DNA of 64,000 bases from Melioribacter sp. (GTDB taxonomy: Bacteria > Bacteroidota > Ignavibacteria > Ignavibacteriales > Melioribacteraceae). The notes beneath the pieces were generated by a model. It had not been told where the DNA came from, did not search any database, and saw only the letters and a program-made list of their open reading frames with translations. The position numbers were made by a program, and so were the translations under genes. The stretch is taken from NCBI GenBank assembly GCA_020723965.1, contig DYHW01000004.1:186001-250000 (forward strand), written 5' to 3'. Of this stretch, positions 62,662 through 64,000 are shown in pieces; positions within the stretch are counted from its first letter, which is position 1; each line of letters starts with the position of its first letter.

Positions 62662-64000
62662 AGTTCCTTTCGTAAACGCGCAACCGGAATTTTCAGCGCT
62701 TCTCGGTATTTCGCAACCGTGCGTCTAGCAATGTGAATCCCTTTCTCTTGAAGAATACTGGCAATTTTGTCATCGCTGTATGGATTTTCTTTTGGTTCGT
62801 TATGGCAAATTTCTTTTATCAGTTCCTTTATATGCTTGTTCGATATTTCATCTCCGCTGTCAGTCGATAAACCTTCGCTGAAAAAATATTTCAACTCATG
62901 AATGCCTTGTGGACTCTGAACAAATTTACCGTTTACAACCCGGCTGATAGTTGATATATCCATCATTATTTCGTCGGCAATGTCTTTGTAGATCATAGGT
63001 TTTAAGAAACGGGGGCCCATTTCAAAAAACTCGAATTGCCTTTCAAGAATTGACCTCATTATTTTCATCAGAGTTACGCGTCTCTGCTGGAGAGAAGCAA
63101 TAAACCATTTTGCCGATTCGAATTTTTCGCGCAAAAATTTATGAGTTTCTTTTTCGCGCTCGGGGATTTTTCTTTTACGCTTATTAAAGTCAATCATTTC
63201 AAGATACGATTTACTTATCGTAACCGAAGGAACGCTTCTATCGTTAAGAGTAACAATGTAGTTATCCTCTATTTTTTCGATAATGAAATCGGGCGTAACC
63301 TGATTCATCTCTTCTGAATCAATATTGCCTTCCCCGGGTTTAGGGTTTAGCCGCAATATCAGATCGATAGTTGCACGAAACGTCTCTTTGGAAAGGTCAA
63401 CTGCTTTTTGAATTGCATCGAATCTCTTGTTAGCGAAATCTTCAAAATGCTCAGAAAGAATTTTTTCTGCCAGATAAGAATAATAGGGGTCGTATGACGA
63501 ATTTTTAATCTGAACCAAAAGACATTCTTGCAGACCGCGCGCCGCTATTCCAACCGGATCCAAAGTTTGAATCTGTTTCAAAATTTTTTCTGCCTGGTCA
63601 AGCGTAACATCTATATGATCGAAAAGCTTTAATTCGTGTACAATCTTTTGCATATCCGCTTTGAAATATCCGTCTTTGTCTAAACTACCAATAATATTTT
63701 CGCCAAGTATCATTTCATCTTCGCTTAGATCTAGCATATGAAGCTGATCAATCAAATATTCGCGTAAAGATTTTTTTTGCGGAGCTATCGGCTGCACTTT
63801 CTCTTCGTCACGGCTTCTATTCAATCTATCAAACTCGTGTTCGGATTCAATCTCATTCATAAAATCTTCAAGATCGAACTCATCTTCTTTGCTGTCGTAT
63901 TTTTCTTCTTCATCTTCTGCTGTTTTATCTTCGCTGTCTTCAGATTCTTCTCTCTGTTCTAAATCGAATTCTTCATCTAGTGTTTCTTCAAGAATTGGGT
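62658..64000 (-). CDS. rpoN: RNA polymerase sigma-54 factor (N-terminus outside window)
   Basis: The frame stays open from the RpoN stop to the window edge, at least 446 residues. The first visible residues PILEETLDEEFD match the end of the region-I segment (usually ...ENPLLE). An acidic linker follows (about residues 10-60), then core-binding repeats (LREYLIDQLHMLDLSEDE, LDPVGIAARGLQECLL). The C-terminal DNA-binding part has MDISTISRVVNGKFVQSP and the RpoN box ARRTVAKYRE. The protein directs transcription that needs activators such as the NtrC-type regulator at 40.6-41.9 kb. It heads the rpoN-ICMT-hslV-hslU operon. Confidence 0.96.
   Translation of the reverse strand, partial: PILEETLDEEFDLEQREESEDSEDKTAEDEEEKYDSKEDEFDLEDFMNEIESEHEFDRLNRSRDEEKVQPIAPQKKSLREYLIDQLHMLDLSEDEMILGENIIGSLDKDGYFKADMQKIVHELKLFDHIDVTLDQAEKILKQIQTLDPVGIAARGLQECLLVQIKNSSYDPYYSYLAEKILSEHFEDFANKRFDAIQKAVDLSKETFRATIDLILRLNPKPGEGNIDSEEMNQVTPDFIIEKIEDNYIVTLNDRSVPSVTISKSYLEMIDFNKRKRKIPEREKETHKFLREKFESAKWFIASLQQRRVTLMKIMRSILERQFEFFEMGPRFLKPMIYKDIADEIMMDISTISRVVNGKFVQSPQGIHELKYFFSEGLSTDSGDEISNKHIKELIKEICHNEPKENPYSDDKIASILQEKGIHIARRTVAKYREALKIPVARLRKEL

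Noticed and set aside
1..64000. CRISPR arrays, rRNA genes, prophage or complete insertion sequence
   Set aside because: No regularly spaced repeats, no rRNA sequence, and no transposase, integrase or phage structural genes were seen.

Overview
The window looks like the chromosome of a Gram-negative, AT-rich member of the Bacteroidota/Chlorobiota side of the tree, most likely an Ignavibacteria-type organism. Three things point there. There are many envelope proteins with short Lys-rich signal peptides ending in Ala-Gln, together with carboxypeptidase-regulatory plus TonB-receptor fusions, a DUF5916 barrel, paired M16 proteases, an S46 peptidase and a tricorn-like S41 protease. There are HslUV and sigma-54. 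Several promoters fit the Bacteroidota pattern TTTG-N20-TAnnTTTG. No rRNA, CRISPR array, prophage or complete insertion sequence was seen. The species assignment is inference.

Layout. 1-4 kb: a minus-strand operon (lipoprotein, TonB receptor, start of a PAS-like protein) and two unknown convergent genes. 4.3-10.7 kb, plus strand: DUF5916 outer-membrane protein, an SbtA bicarbonate-type permease overlapping its SbtB/PII-like partner, a BASS-like transporter and a 5'-nucleotidase. 10.9-26.5 kb, mostly minus: alpha/beta hydrolase, saccharopine-dehydrogenase-like protein, two coupled M16 proteases, aspS, (pdxB on plus), ferredoxin, tricorn-like protease, ada and a PIN-PhoH ATPase.

26.9-35.0 kb: a tight plus-strand operon for a compact type IV pilus/type II secretion-like machine, with platform protein, PilB/GspE ATPase, PilT-like ATPase, a PilM-PilN (GspL-like) fusion, a PilO protein with a PilP/GspC-like tail, and a short secretin. 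A signalling block follows (35.3-41.9 kb): a hybrid kinase with three receiver domains, a receiver-DHp protein without a catalytic domain, and a convergent kinase-receiver/NtrC pair. The NtrC regulator should work with the sigma-54 gene at the right end of the window.

42-44.7 kb is the most mobile-looking stretch: tRNA-Lys(UUU), a small GIY-YIG endonuclease and a decayed copy of tRNA segments directly after it, then YacP-like and permease-like genes and a broken diacylglycerol-kinase gene. 44.7-55.9 kb: S46 peptidase (acidic-specific DPP11 signature), alaS, an ECF sigma/anti-sigma pair, PspC/LiaF-like membrane genes, a frameshifted DUF2905 gene, a purine permease, an OsmC protein and a DUF2203 protein. 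56.2-59.8 kb: a palindromic operator candidate, a FecA-like receptor and a partner outer-membrane protein. 60-64 kb, minus: rpoN (runs off the end), an isoprenylcysteine-methyltransferase-like protein, hslV and hslU in one operon.

The strongest candidates for something new are the tRNA-Lys/GIY-YIG/tRNA-fragment unit, the fusion-rich secretion/pilus operon, the receiver-DHp protein and an unexplained structured element upstream of the pilus operon. Several intergenic hairpins look like members of repeat families.
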